64,000 nucleotides of DNA from positions 1-64,000 of the forward strand of contig SZPH01000001.1 in NCBI GenBank assembly GCA_030263615.1. The letters are read 5' to 3'. The stretch is from Villigracilis sp900696595 (lineage in GTDB: Bacteria > Chloroflexota > Anaerolineae > Anaerolineales > Villigracilaceae). A program made the position numbers and the translations under genes. Under the pieces are notes generated by a model, which searched no databases, was not told the DNA's origin, and worked only from the letters and a program-made list of their open reading frames with translations. Positions 24,779 to 33,591 of the stretch are shown here, in pieces. Within the stretch, counting starts at the first letter, position 1. Each line of letters begins with the position of its first letter.

Positions 24779-24916
24779 CTAAGAGAGCGTTTCATAAACC
24801 CTTTTTTGGACGCGGATTACGCGGATTTCACGGATTCTCAAGGAAAAAACAAATGAAAAATCCGTGTTTGTCCGTGTAATCCGTCCAATCCGTGTACTTA
24901 AGAAACACTCTCTAAG
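24779..24916. repeat. MITE-like element, family C, copy 1
   Basis: 138 bp with imperfect terminal inverted repeats: CTAAGAGAGCGTTTCATAA at the left and CTTAAGAAACACTCTCTAAG at the right. The interior repeats ATCCGTG/CACGGAT motifs (GGATTACGCGGATTTCACGG). No open reading frame. Copy 2 is at 47120-47256 and a partial one at 48776-48869. The right end supplies the TAG stop of the RodZ-like gene. Confidence 0.85.
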
Positions 24917-26453
24917 GGATCATCTCCGTCGCTGTCGCTGTCGCCGTAGGCGTGGCGGTCGGCGAAGCGGTGGCGGTCGTCAACGGCGTATTCGTCGCCG
25001 TCGGCGGGATCGTCGCGGTGGGAGTCGCCACGCCCGCAACCGAATACACCCGGCTGACCACCTCGCCGGGCCCGCCCATCAAACCCAAATCCGTCCCATT
25101 ATAGGTAATGCGCAACGCGGAGCCGTCGCCGGTCAAAATCGAAATTTGATTTTCAGCCTCGATGACTTTCGTCTCGCGCGGAGCCATGCGCCCTTCGAAT
25201 GCGGTTTTCCCGTCCGCTGAAATTCTCACGAAAACGCGCTCCACCGCAAAGACACTCACGACCACATTCGCGCCCGAAGGCGACAGCGACGTTTCAGGAG
25301 TCGTGAACCCTTCGAGCCCGGGAATCGGACTGGCGGCGGGCGTTTCGCTAATTGCGTCAGATGTCGCCTCGATGGAAGCGGTCTCGGGTGGGTTCGCCAA
25401 TACATCCGCGATCGAAGGCGCAGTCGGTTGCGCCTCCTCTCCTTGCGAATTGACAACGCGCGCCACGCCCCAGATCGCCAGCGCGATCAATGCCGCGATC
25501 GTCAACAAACCGAAGACCAAATCCCCGGCGATGAACGTTCGCAGGAGCGGGATGACGGGCGTGACCTGCGTCTGGATTTTCTCGCGCGGCGTCTCGGTAT
25601 ATTTCTCGTGCCGCCGCGCCTGCAACGCGTCCGCGTAACGCAACAGAACCTCGTCCGCGTCCAGCCCCAAAAAGTTCGCATAATTCGAAAGCATCCCCCG
25701 CGTCTGCACCGTCGAAGGAAGTTTCTCGAACGCGCCCTCCTCCAACGCCTTCACGAAAACCGCGCGCAAATGCGTATGCCGTTCCACCTCCGCGACCGTC
25801 AGGCTGATCGTCTCGCGCCGTTCGCGCAGTTTCGCGCCGATCTCCGCCATGATCGCATCCGCAGGCAATAGCGGCGCGGCGGGTTGTTGCGATTCGGCTT
25901 TCTCTTCTTTGGGAACGACAAACGCCTCAGCCGAATCTCCTCCATCAACCTTGATCCTGAACTGCGAACGGATTCGACCCCACAAGCCTTGCTTCGCCTC
26001 TTCCCCAACTTCAGCCTGACCCTCCCCATCGGCTGGAATCTCCGTCCCGGCTTGATCCTGCGAATCCGCTTCCGGCGCGGACTCCGCTTGGAACTTGCGA
26101 TTCAACAACCGGCTTAGGAAACGAGGCTTCGGCTTTTCATCCGTCGAGTCGGTCAACGGCGGGAGTTCCGTCTCCGCAAGGTTCACCTGCGGGAGCGGTC
26201 CGCTTACTTCCGCAGGCGGGAGCGGGTTGCGCTGAATTTCCGCGATCATTTCGTCAATGTCGAGTTCGAGATATTCCGCATAGTTGCGTAAAAATCCGCG
26301 CCCCTGCGCCGCCGACGGCATGACCGAGAAATCGTCCGCTTCGAGCGCCTGCAAAAATACGCGGCGGATGCGCGTCTCCTCCGCCGCCTTTTCAAGGGAA
26401 ATGTAACGCGACTCGCGTTCGCGCTTGAGTCGCTGACCGATGGTTTCAGGCAT
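24912..26453 (-). CDS. RodZ-like protein with two helix-turn-helix domains
   Basis: 513 residues. Two copies of the RodZ/HTH_25 domain occur, at about 1-75 (GQRLKRERESRYISLEKAAE) and 205-280 (GAKLRERRETISLTVAEVE), separated by an acidic linker. A single membrane helix follows (LVFGLLTIAALIALAIWGV, about 305-325), then a periplasmic DUF4115-type domain (VFVRISADGKTAFEGRMAPRE) and a Thr/Pro/Ala-rich tail. RodZ links MreB to the wall-synthesis machinery; ordinary RodZ has one HTH. The N-terminal duplication is unusual. The stop codon is provided by the MITE-like repeat. No mre genes are nearby. Confidence 0.85.
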   Translation of the reverse strand: MPETIGQRLKRERESRYISLEKAAEETRIRRVFLQALEADDFSVMPSAAQGRGFLRNYAEYLELDIDEMIAEIQRNPLPPAEVSGPLPQVNLAETELPPLTDSTDEKPKPRFLSRLLNRKFQAESAPEADSQDQAGTEIPADGEGQAEVGEEAKQGLWGRIRSQFRIKVDGGDSAEAFVVPKEEKAESQQPAAPLLPADAIMAEIGAKLRERRETISLTVAEVERHTHLRAVFVKALEEGAFEKLPSTVQTRGMLSNYANFLGLDADEVLLRYADALQARRHEKYTETPREKIQTQVTPVIPLLRTFIAGDLVFGLLTIAALIALAIWGVARVVNSQGEEAQPTAPSIADVLANPPETASIEATSDAISETPAASPIPGLEGFTTPETSLSPSGANVVVSVFAVERVFVRISADGKTAFEGRMAPRETKVIEAENQISILTGDGSALRITYNGTDLGLMGGPGEVVSRVYSVAGVATPTATIPPTATNTPLTTATASPTATPTATATATEMIP

Positions 26454-26477
26454 GACGCTATTTTACCCCGACGCGCG

Positions 26478-26505
26478 TAGAGCAAGCCTGTAGGCTTGTT
26501 CTACT
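26478..26505. repeat. Palindromic repeat, family B-like variant
   Basis: GTAGAGCAAGCCT and AGGCTTGTTCTAC form a 28-bp near-palindrome between two divergent genes. It resembles the GTAGGACAAAC palindromes at 44478, 60364 and 62385. Confidence 0.7.
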
Positions 26506-26510
26506 TTACC

Positions 26511-26539
26511 TTGACAATCGTCCGCGCATGACGTAGCAT
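26511..26539 (+). promoter_or_regulatory. Promoter giving a leaderless transcript
   Basis: TTGACA (26511-26516), 17-nt spacer, TAGCAT (26534-26539); the ATG follows after 6 bp, so transcription should begin at or next to the start codon. No ribosome site exists. Confidence 0.7.
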
Positions 26540-26545
26540 CGTCCC

Positions 26546-27748
26546 ATGCGAATCGGGATGATGGTTGACAGTTACAAACCCTATATCAGCGGCATTACGA
26601 ACTACGTCGAGATCAACAAGCAATTCCTTGAAAAAGCCGGTCACGACGTTTTCGTCTTCACCTTCGGCGACCTGGACTATAAGGACGACGAAACGAACGT
26701 GATCCGCAGCCCCGGTTTGCCGCTGGCGGATTCAGGCTTTTATCTTTCGATGCGCTATTCGCGCCAGGCGAAAAAAATATTGCAGACGATGGACATCGTC
26801 CATGTGCATCACCCGTTCCTGAGCGGACGCCTTGCCCTGCGCTACTGCCGCCCGGCGGGTATTCCAATCGTGTTTACCAACCATTCGCGCTACGACCTGT
26901 ACGCGCAAGCCTACCTGCCCATGATGCCGGAGGAGGTCACGCTCGGCATGTTGCAGGCGTACATGCCGCCCTTCTGCAAAGCCATGGATCTGGTCATCGC
27001 GCCTTCCGCCGGGATGGGCAGGGTGTTGCGTGAATTGAAGGTGGAGAACGAGATCGAAATCATCCCCAACGGGGTGGACCTGGCGAGTTTTCAAAACGCT
27101 TCGCCGACTCCGCGTGAAAAGTACGGCTATAAATCGGACGATATTCTGATCGTCTATGCGGGGCGTATCGCGCTCGAAAAAAATATCCCTTTCCTGATAA
27201 ACGCTTTCACAGGGATTGCGGGAGCCGTGCCGAACGCTAAACTGCTGATCATCGGCGGCGGGGTTCAGCAATATGAGGAAGAGATCCGCGATTATGTTGC
27301 GGGCAAGGACGGCGCAAAGCGCATCCGCATGACCGGCAGGATTCCATACGACGAATTGCCAGCCCATCTTTCGATGTGCGACATTTTCGCCACCGCTTCC
27401 GTCACGGAGGTTCATCCCTTGTCGGTGATCGAAGCCATGGGCGCGGGGCTTCCGGTGATGGGCATCGAATCCGTCGGCGTCGGCGATACCGTGCAGGATG
27501 GGGTCACCGGCTATCTTGCTACGAACGACGCGCCCTCCTTCACGGCAAAACTCACCCGCCTGTGCCTCGACTCCGAATTACGCAAGCGGATGGGCCGCGC
27601 GGCGAGAGAGGCGTCGAAGGTCTATTCCATCGAACGCGCCGCGCAACGGATGCTGGAACAATACGAGCGTTTATTGCGCGAGCCGGGGCGCCGCAAAGAC
27701 AAGTTGTATTTTCGCCTGCGCGAAATCCTGCAAAGGTCCTTGCGATGA
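26546..27748 (+). CDS. Glycosyltransferase family 4
   Basis: 400 residues. A GT-B fold of the GT4 family: N-terminal RIGMMVDSYKPYISGITNYVE, the donor-site segment YAGRIALEKNIPFLINAF, the conserved EX7E-type region in SVTEVHPLSVIEAMGAGLPV and DGVTGYL. Relatives include diacylglycerol glucosyltransferases and phosphatidylinositol mannosyltransferases, so a membrane glycolipid product is plausible but not shown. Translation probably starts without a leader. It overlaps yraN by 4 bp. Confidence 0.9.
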   Translation: MRIGMMVDSYKPYISGITNYVEINKQFLEKAGHDVFVFTFGDLDYKDDETNVIRSPGLPLADSGFYLSMRYSRQAKKILQTMDIVHVHHPFLSGRLALRYCRPAGIPIVFTNHSRYDLYAQAYLPMMPEEVTLGMLQAYMPPFCKAMDLVIAPSAGMGRVLRELKVENEIEIIPNGVDLASFQNASPTPREKYGYKSDDILIVYAGRIALEKNIPFLINAFTGIAGAVPNAKLLIIGGGVQQYEEEIRDYVAGKDGAKRIRMTGRIPYDELPAHLSMCDIFATASVTEVHPLSVIEAMGAGLPVMGIESVGVGDTVQDGVTGYLATNDAPSFTAKLTRLCLDSELRKRMGRAAREASKVYSIERAAQRMLEQYERLLREPGRRKDKLYFRLREILQRSLR

Positions 27749-28098
27749 TGAAGCATAACCAACGCATCGGCGCATGGGGCGAGGAGACCGCCGCGGCGTG
27801 GCTTGCAGAACGCGGCTTCGTGATCGTGGCGCGCAACGTCCGCACGCCGTACGGGGAGATTGATATTGTGGCAAAAGCAAACGGAGTTTTTTACTTCGTC
27901 GAGGTCAAGACGCTGACCGCGCCGAAGACCTTCCTCCCCGAACACCAGATCACCGCGCGAAAACGCGAACACATGCTCAACGCCGCCGCGCATTACGCCG
28001 CAGAACACGAGGTTGATCGCTGGCAGGTTGACGCGATCTCCGTCGAAGGCAAACCCGGCGGGACGCCCGTCATCCTTCGCTTCGAAAATATTCAGTGA
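27745..28098 (+). CDS. yraN: YraN family protein (UPF0102, endonuclease-like)
   Basis: 117 residues. A restriction-endonuclease-like fold: GAWGEETAAAWLAERGF at the N-terminus, then GEIDIVAKANGVFYFVEVKT, with the E-D-ExK-type active-site residues of the family. It starts at ATG 27745 overlapping the glycosyltransferase stop (ATGA). A second ATG follows immediately at 27748. Function of the family is not established; relatives are linked with DNA recombination or uptake. Confidence 0.92.
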   Translation: MMKHNQRIGAWGEETAAAWLAERGFVIVARNVRTPYGEIDIVAKANGVFYFVEVKTLTAPKTFLPEHQITARKREHMLNAAAHYAAEHEVDRWQVDAISVEGKPGGTPVILRFENIQ

Positions 28099-28136
28099 AC
28101 CGATTCTGAGCGAACTCCAACCTCTCCCGCCGTTGG

Positions 28137-28163
28137 CTCGAAAGTCGGGAGACGTTTACGTCC
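28137..28163. repeat. Fragment of dispersed repeat family D
   Basis: GGCTCGAAAGTCGGGAGAC resembles the arm at 21975-21990. It lies between yraN and the cell-wall enzyme gene. Confidence 0.5.
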
Positions 28164-28239
28164 TGTTTCATCGCTGCCGCGCTTGGGTATAATTACATCG
28201 AACAAACGCACCCCAACCCGCCGCGTCAAGGAGAGCAGC

Positions 28240-30702
28240 ATGGCAAACGTCATCGGACCCGACATCAGTTTCTACCAGGACGACCCCGAAACCCCGCAGG
28301 GCGTTAACTTCATCAAGATGCGCCAGAACGCGCAGTTTATCATTGTCCGCGCGGGGCAGAACCTGTGGGGCGACCGCGACTTCAAAGCCAACTGGAACGG
28401 CGCCAAAGCGGCGGGGCTTCCGCGCGGGGCCTACTGGTTTTACGACAGTCGCATTGACCCAAAACAACAGGCCGAGAAATGGGCTTCGATGTTCGACGGC
28501 GATTTCGGCGAACTGCCCCTGTTCGGCGATTTTGAGGACAACTACGGCGGTCCATATAGGGGATGGAGAAATTGGTATGATTTTCTGGAACGCTTCAAGC
28601 AACTGATTCCCGCCGGGAAGGAGATCGGCGTTTATACCGGGTATTACTACTGGCTCGAGAACACCGTTTCAGCCGGAATTCCAACCGCCTCGCTAAATTA
28701 TTTCAAACAATACCCATTATGGATCGCCGCCTATAACCCGACCGGCCCTTCCGTCCCCAAGCCCTGGGATTCGTGGACATTCTGGCAGTTCACCGACAAC
28801 GGCAACGGCGCGATCTATGGGGTCGAAAGCCTGAACATAGACCTGAACTATTTCAACGGCGGACAGGATGTCTTTGAACAGCGCTTCGATATAACGTTGG
28901 GTCCCGCGCCAGATCCGATCCCGCCGGGAAAAAACTACCGCGTCACGGTCGCTTCGCTCAAAGTTCGCTCAGGACCGGGACTGTCATACGACCAGCTCGG
29001 CAGTGTCAAACTCAACCAAGTCGTCGAGAGAATCGAATCCAATGCGGATGAGACCTGGCACAAGATCCGCACGCAAGACGGAGGCTTGACCGGCTGGAGT
29101 TTCGCCGCCTATCTGCAAAACATCGGCGGAACCCCGCCGGATTCGGGGACGGGATCAGGCGGAACCGGGACGGAAACCCCTCCGCCGGCGGAGGAAACGA
29201 CGGCTTCATATCGTGTAACGGCTTTCTCGCTCCGGGTCCGCGAAGGACCGGGGATGTCCTATCAACAGATCGGGAGCGTTAAATTCAACGAGATCGTCGA
29301 AAGCCTCGACGCGAGCCAGGACGGTGTGTGGCTGAAGATTCGCAAACCTGACGGCAGTTTGACCGGTTGGTGCGCGGCTTCGTACATGGAAAAAGTGGGC
29401 GTATCCCCTGCGCCCGACGATGGGGGAACCTCCACGCCGCCCCCGGAGGATGAAGGAGGGGAAGGGGACGGCGAATGGTATCGTGTAACCGCATCTTCCT
29501 TGAAAATTCGCACGGGACCGGGCCTTGAATTCGATTCCATCGGCGCGTTCACGTTCGGCGAATTGGTGGAAAAACTCGAAGCCAGTCCCAACAATGAATG
29601 GCTGAGAGTGCGCAGCAAGGATGGATTGAAGACCGGCTGGAGTTTCGGTCAATACCTGATCGACGTCAAAAACCCGGGAAGCGAACCGCCTCCCTCCACG
29701 ACCGTGCCGGAGTATAACGACAAGAATTGGTACAAGGTGACGACGCCCACGCTCAACCTGCGCGAATCGCCGAACCTGACGGCGAAGATCATCGCCACGT
29801 TATCGAAGAACGACATTGTTCCCGCGCTGGACGAATCCGACTCGGCGTGGGTTCAAACGCAGAAACTCAACGGCGCGACGGGCTGGTGTTCGCGCGATTA
29901 TCTGACGCAGGTCAGCGAGCAGAAGAGACCGGATTCGATCACGCAACTCTTATTCCCCGGCGTGACTTATCTCCGCAAAGACCTGACGACCCCGCGTCCG
30001 ATCGTCGTGCACGTCATTGCCGTCGAACTGCAAAATCCGAAACTGGAATTCCTCGTCACGCCCTCCGCGGGCGGAACGGATGTGCTTTGCACGCGCACAA
30101 CCTCGGAATTCCTCGAAGAGTTCAAGTTACACGTCGCGATCAACGGCGGATATTTCGGTTATCTCGACGCGTCCTTCGACCCGCCCAAGTTGTGTCCGAA
30201 CGGCGGCGACCCGGTGCGCATCAGCGATTACGCCGCCTCGCGCGGCAAGGTCTATTCCAACAAGAAGACCGCCCAGCCGGTGATCCACATTGGGAAAAAG
30301 AATCAGGTTGCAATCAACCCGAAAAAAATCGCGGCGTTCAACGCTGTTTCCGGCGACCGGCTGGTGGCGGTGAATGGGCAGACGGTGAAGAATCTCGCGG
30401 CGCAGGTTCCCAATCCGCGCACGGCGGTTGGTTTAAGCAAAAATGGAAAGTGGCTGACCCTGATGGCGGTGGATGGGCGGCAGCCGGGTTATAGCGAAGG
30501 CGTGACTTTTCCCGAACTGGCCGAGTTGCTCATTTCATACGGAGTCTATACGGGAGTAAATATGGACGGCGGCGGTTCGACCGCCATGACCGTGCGCGGC
30601 TTCGACGGCAAAGCGCGAGTCCTCAACTCCCCGATTGACATGAATCAGCCCGGCAAGGAACGGGCGGTGGGCAATCATTTGGGTCTGTTGATAAAACCGT
30701 AG
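28240..30702 (+). CDS. Multidomain cell-wall enzyme: GH25 lysozyme, four SH3b repeats, NAGPA-type phosphodiester glycosidase
   Basis: 820 residues. Residues 1-215 form a GH25 muramidase-like domain (GPDISFYQ with Asp8, LFGDFED with the acidic pair 97/99). Four bacterial SH3 domains follow at about 232-294, 323-386, 412-475 and 497-557, joined by Pro/Gly-rich linkers. Residues 575-820 are a NAGPA/DUF2233 domain (HVAINGGYFG, AVGLSKNGKWLTLMAVDG, GVNMDGGGSTAM). It should bind and cut cell-wall or glycan material. The surprise is that no signal peptide is present; the ATG at 28240 has a good AAGGAGAG site, and extension upstream gives no hydrophobic segment. Confidence 0.9.
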   Translation: MANVIGPDISFYQDDPETPQGVNFIKMRQNAQFIIVRAGQNLWGDRDFKANWNGAKAAGLPRGAYWFYDSRIDPKQQAEKWASMFDGDFGELPLFGDFEDNYGGPYRGWRNWYDFLERFKQLIPAGKEIGVYTGYYYWLENTVSAGIPTASLNYFKQYPLWIAAYNPTGPSVPKPWDSWTFWQFTDNGNGAIYGVESLNIDLNYFNGGQDVFEQRFDITLGPAPDPIPPGKNYRVTVASLKVRSGPGLSYDQLGSVKLNQVVERIESNADETWHKIRTQDGGLTGWSFAAYLQNIGGTPPDSGTGSGGTGTETPPPAEETTASYRVTAFSLRVREGPGMSYQQIGSVKFNEIVESLDASQDGVWLKIRKPDGSLTGWCAASYMEKVGVSPAPDDGGTSTPPPEDEGGEGDGEWYRVTASSLKIRTGPGLEFDSIGAFTFGELVEKLEASPNNEWLRVRSKDGLKTGWSFGQYLIDVKNPGSEPPPSTTVPEYNDKNWYKVTTPTLNLRESPNLTAKIIATLSKNDIVPALDESDSAWVQTQKLNGATGWCSRDYLTQVSEQKRPDSITQLLFPGVTYLRKDLTTPRPIVVHVIAVELQNPKLEFLVTPSAGGTDVLCTRTTSEFLEEFKLHVAINGGYFGYLDASFDPPKLCPNGGDPVRISDYAASRGKVYSNKKTAQPVIHIGKKNQVAINPKKIAAFNAVSGDRLVAVNGQTVKNLAAQVPNPRTAVGLSKNGKWLTLMAVDGRQPGYSEGVTFPELAELLISYGVYTGVNMDGGGSTAMTVRGFDGKARVLNSPIDMNQPGKERAVGNHLGLLIKP

Positions 30703-30707
30703 ATACC

Positions 30708-30804
30708 GTCATTGCGAGGAGCGCTCTTGTTCTTCGCGACGAAGCAATCTTATGAGTTAATCCTGAGATTGCTTCGTGGCGCTTCAGCGCCACGAAGCAA
30801 TGAC
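30708..30804. repeat. Dispersed repeat with CGAAGCAATCT arms, copy 2
   Basis: GTCATTGCGAGGAGCG at the left, CGAAGCAATGAC at the right, with inner CGAAGCAATCTTATG/GAGATTGCTTCG and a GTGGCGCTTCAGCGCCAC hairpin. It lies between the convergent cell-wall enzyme and typA genes and could act as a transcription barrier. Confidence 0.85.
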
Positions 30805-30812
30805 GGGAGGAA

Positions 30813-32669
30813 TCATTCCTCCCCAAACTGTTCCTTCGCTTTTTTGGTCTGCTTGCCGCGTTCGTCGGTGTTCAAAATCCGTTTGCGGATTCTAAAGTTC
30901 TGCGGCGTGACTTCGAGCAATTCGTCGTCGGCGAGGTATTCAATCGCCTCGTCCAGCGACATCTGTCGCGGCGGAGTGAGGCGGATCTCCATATCTCCGC
31001 GGGCGGCGCGGATGTTCGTCAGATGTTTCTTCTTGCAAACATTCACCGAGATATCGCCCGAACGCGCGTTTTCTCCGACCACCATGCCTTCATAAACATC
31101 CACGCCAGGCCCCACAAAAAGAATCCCGCGTTCCTCGGCAGACTTTAACGCATACGCCGTCGTCGTTCCGGGCTCCCAGGCCACCAGCGAGCCGGACTGA
31201 CGGGTGTTCATCGGCCCCGCCAACTCATCGTAGCCGTGAAAGATTGTGTTCATCACGCCCGCGCCGCGCGTGGAGGTGAGGAACTGATAGCGAAAGCCAA
31301 GCAAGCCGCGCGTAGGGACGATATAAACCATGCGCGTCGTCCCCTGACCCGAATCCTGCATGTCCATCATTCTGCCGCGCCTCCCCCCGAGCATTTCCAC
31401 CACCGCGCCGACGGTCTCGGCGCTGGTCTCGATGTGAACTTCTTCATAGGGTTCGAGCAAAACGCCGTCGTCGGCTTTGTGATAGATGACTTCCGGGCGC
31501 GAGACCTGGAATTCATACCCTTCGCGCCGCATGGTTTCGATGAGAATTCCCAGGTGCAATTCGCCGCGTCCGGAGATGAGAAAATTTTCCGCCGAGTCGG
31601 TATCCGCCACGCGCAAGGAGACGTTCGTGCGCAGTTCGTCGTTCAGCCGCTCGCGCAACTTGCGCGACGTTCCCCATTTGCCTTCCTTGCCGGAGAAGGG
31701 AGATGTGTTCACGCCAAATGTCATGCGGACGGTCGGCTCCTCCACTTTGATGGAAGGCAACGCAACCGGGTTGGCGGGGTCTGCCAGCGTCTCGCCGATG
31801 GCAATGTCTTCCAAACCTGCAAGCGAAATAATATCGCCCGCAAGAGACTCTTCGACTTCAACCTTGTTCAAACCTTTAAAGGTGTAAAGATAGCGCGCGG
31901 TTTCCGGGAGAATCTTTCCATCCAGTTTGATGCGCGCCAGTTTCTGCCCGGCTTTGATCTTCCCGGCGAAGATGCGCCCGACCGCGGTCACGCCGCGATA
32001 GTCGTCGTAGCCGAGCGTAGTGATGAGCATTTGCAGGGGCGCGTCCGCGTCCACCTTTGGGGCGGGGATGTGTTTGAGGATGGCGTCGAACAGCGGCGAA
32101 AAGTCCGGCTCCAGGTTCGGGGAGAGTCCCGCCTTCCCGGCAGTGGCCTGGGCGTAAACGACGGGGAAATCCGCCTGTTCTTCGCTCGCGCCGAGTTCGA
32201 TGAATAAATCAAACGTTTCGTTCAGGACGCGATCCGGTTCGGCGTCTTTGCGATCCACTTTGTTGATGACGACGATGGCTTTGTGTCCCATCTGGAGCGC
32301 CTTCTTCAAAACAAAGCGCGTCTGCGGCATGGGTCCTTCTGCCGCGTCCACGAGCAAAAGCACGCCGTCCACCATGTTCATGACGCGCTCCACTTCGCCG
32401 CCGAAATCGGCGTGGCCCGGCGTATCCACGATGTTGATCTTGATGGGCTGGTTCGTTTGCGGGTCAATCAGGCTGATGGCGGTGTTCTTGGCGAGGATGG
32501 TGATGCCGCGCTCGCGTTCCAGGTCGTTGGAATCCATCACACGTTCTTCAACGTGCTGGTTTTCGCGGAAGGTGTGAGACTGGCGCAGGAGTCCGTCCAC
32601 AAGGGTGGTCTTGCCGTGGTCAACGTGCGCGATGATGGCGATGTTTCTAAGGTCGGTTCGGACGTTCAT
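30813..32669 (-). CDS. typA: Ribosome-associated GTPase TypA/BipA
   Basis: 618 residues, standard length. G1 AHVDHGKTTL, G3 NIVDTPGHADF, G4 NKVDR are intact, followed by the EF-G-like domains II, III, V and the TypA-specific C-terminal domain. It acts on ribosome assembly and translation under stress. It is transcribed alone, ending at a repeat element shared with the convergent gene. No strong ribosome site was seen upstream of the ATG. Confidence 0.98.
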   Translation of the reverse strand: MNVRTDLRNIAIIAHVDHGKTTLVDGLLRQSHTFRENQHVEERVMDSNDLERERGITILAKNTAISLIDPQTNQPIKINIVDTPGHADFGGEVERVMNMVDGVLLLVDAAEGPMPQTRFVLKKALQMGHKAIVVINKVDRKDAEPDRVLNETFDLFIELGASEEQADFPVVYAQATAGKAGLSPNLEPDFSPLFDAILKHIPAPKVDADAPLQMLITTLGYDDYRGVTAVGRIFAGKIKAGQKLARIKLDGKILPETARYLYTFKGLNKVEVEESLAGDIISLAGLEDIAIGETLADPANPVALPSIKVEEPTVRMTFGVNTSPFSGKEGKWGTSRKLRERLNDELRTNVSLRVADTDSAENFLISGRGELHLGILIETMRREGYEFQVSRPEVIYHKADDGVLLEPYEEVHIETSAETVGAVVEMLGGRRGRMMDMQDSGQGTTRMVYIVPTRGLLGFRYQFLTSTRGAGVMNTIFHGYDELAGPMNTRQSGSLVAWEPGTTTAYALKSAEERGILFVGPGVDVYEGMVVGENARSGDISVNVCKKKHLTNIRAARGDMEIRLTPPRQMSLDEAIEYLADDELLEVTPQNFRIRKRILNTDERGKQTKKAKEQFGEE

Positions 32670-32742
32670 AAGAGGCTTCTTTCGGGTGAAGGGTAGGGAG
32701 TGGAAGGATTAGTGAGAGTGAATAGGGAATGGCGGTTGGCCA

Positions 32743-32774
32743 CAAAAAAGACCTGGCGGAGCGCCGAGGTCTTG
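32743..32774 (-). terminator. Terminator of the roadblock-V4R-response regulator operon
   Basis: AAGACCT and AGGTCTT (32748-32754, 32767-32773), with inner GGC/GCC pairing, followed on the minus strand by a U-run. It lies 60 bp after the last gene of the operon. Confidence 0.75.
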
Positions 32775-32835
32775 GAGGGGTCGTTCGGCTTGCGGGCGGT
32801 ATTTTATCAGAGAGAGAGGGAATGAGGAAGGGATT

Positions 32836-33576
32836 TTATAGCCTTGCCAAACTTCCAGCCCTGCGAAGGTCGCGGTAATTCCACAAAACCTGCCAGATAC
32901 GGAGCGCGGCTTCGATCTGTATTTTCAACGACATTTTCGATTTTCCAAATTTGCGGTCGGCAAAATAGATGGGAACTTCGCCGATCTTGAATTCGAGGCA
33001 GTGCGCCAGGTAGATCATCTCTACAAGAAAGATGTAGCCCGTGGCTTGAATGTGTTCAAAAGGCATTTGCTTCAAGGTCTCGATGCGCCACATGCGGTAG
33101 CCGGTGGTCACGTCGCGCAGGGGAAGTCCGAGGATGGTGCGGGCGTAGAAATTCCCGAACGCGGAAAGCCCCTTGCGCCAGGGCGACCATTTTTCGTCCA
33201 CCGAACCGCCGCGGATGTAACGCGAGCCGAGGACGATGTCGTTGGTTTCGAGCAGTTTTATCATTTCGACCAGCGCAGCCGGGTTGTGGGATAAATCCGC
33301 GTCCATCTGAACGACGGCCTGGGAGTCGCTGTCGAAGATTTTTTGAAATCCGTTGAGGTATGCCGAGCGCAGTCCCATCTTGCCGGGGCGGTGCAGGGTT
33401 TCGATTTTGCCGCCGTGCTTTTTGGAAAGTTCCTCGGCCAGCCTGCCTGTGCCGTCAGGGCTGTTATCGTCCACGACGAGCAGGCGCAGATCGAGCGGGA
33501 GCGAAAATAAAGCGGAGACCAGTTTGGGCAGGTTCTCCGCTTCGTTATAAGTGGGGGTGACAACTGTAATTCGCAA
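32836..33576 (-). CDS. GT2 glycosyltransferase, dolichol-phosphate mannose synthase-like
   Basis: 246 residues. TPTYNEAENL at the N-terminus, VVDDNSPDGTG, and the metal-binding QMDADLSHNP are diagnostic for DPM1-like polyprenyl-phosphate sugar transferases. The absence of C-terminal membrane helices fits the DPM1 type that acts at the membrane surface. It makes a lipid-phosphate sugar donor, sugar unknown. It is the last gene of the four-gene signalling operon, 15 bp after the response regulator. Confidence 0.93.
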   Translation of the reverse strand: MRITVVTPTYNEAENLPKLVSALFSLPLDLRLLVVDDNSPDGTGRLAEELSKKHGGKIETLHRPGKMGLRSAYLNGFQKIFDSDSQAVVQMDADLSHNPAALVEMIKLLETNDIVLGSRYIRGGSVDEKWSPWRKGLSAFGNFYARTILGLPLRDVTTGYRMWRIETLKQMPFEHIQATGYIFLVEMIYLAHCLEFKIGEVPIYFADRKFGKSKMSLKIQIEAALRIWQVLWNYRDLRRAGSLARL

Positions 33577-33591
33577 TATGACTTCCCCGTC

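Noticed and set aside
24779..24916. Insertion sequence
   Set aside because: Too short and without any transposase frame; treated as MITE-like.
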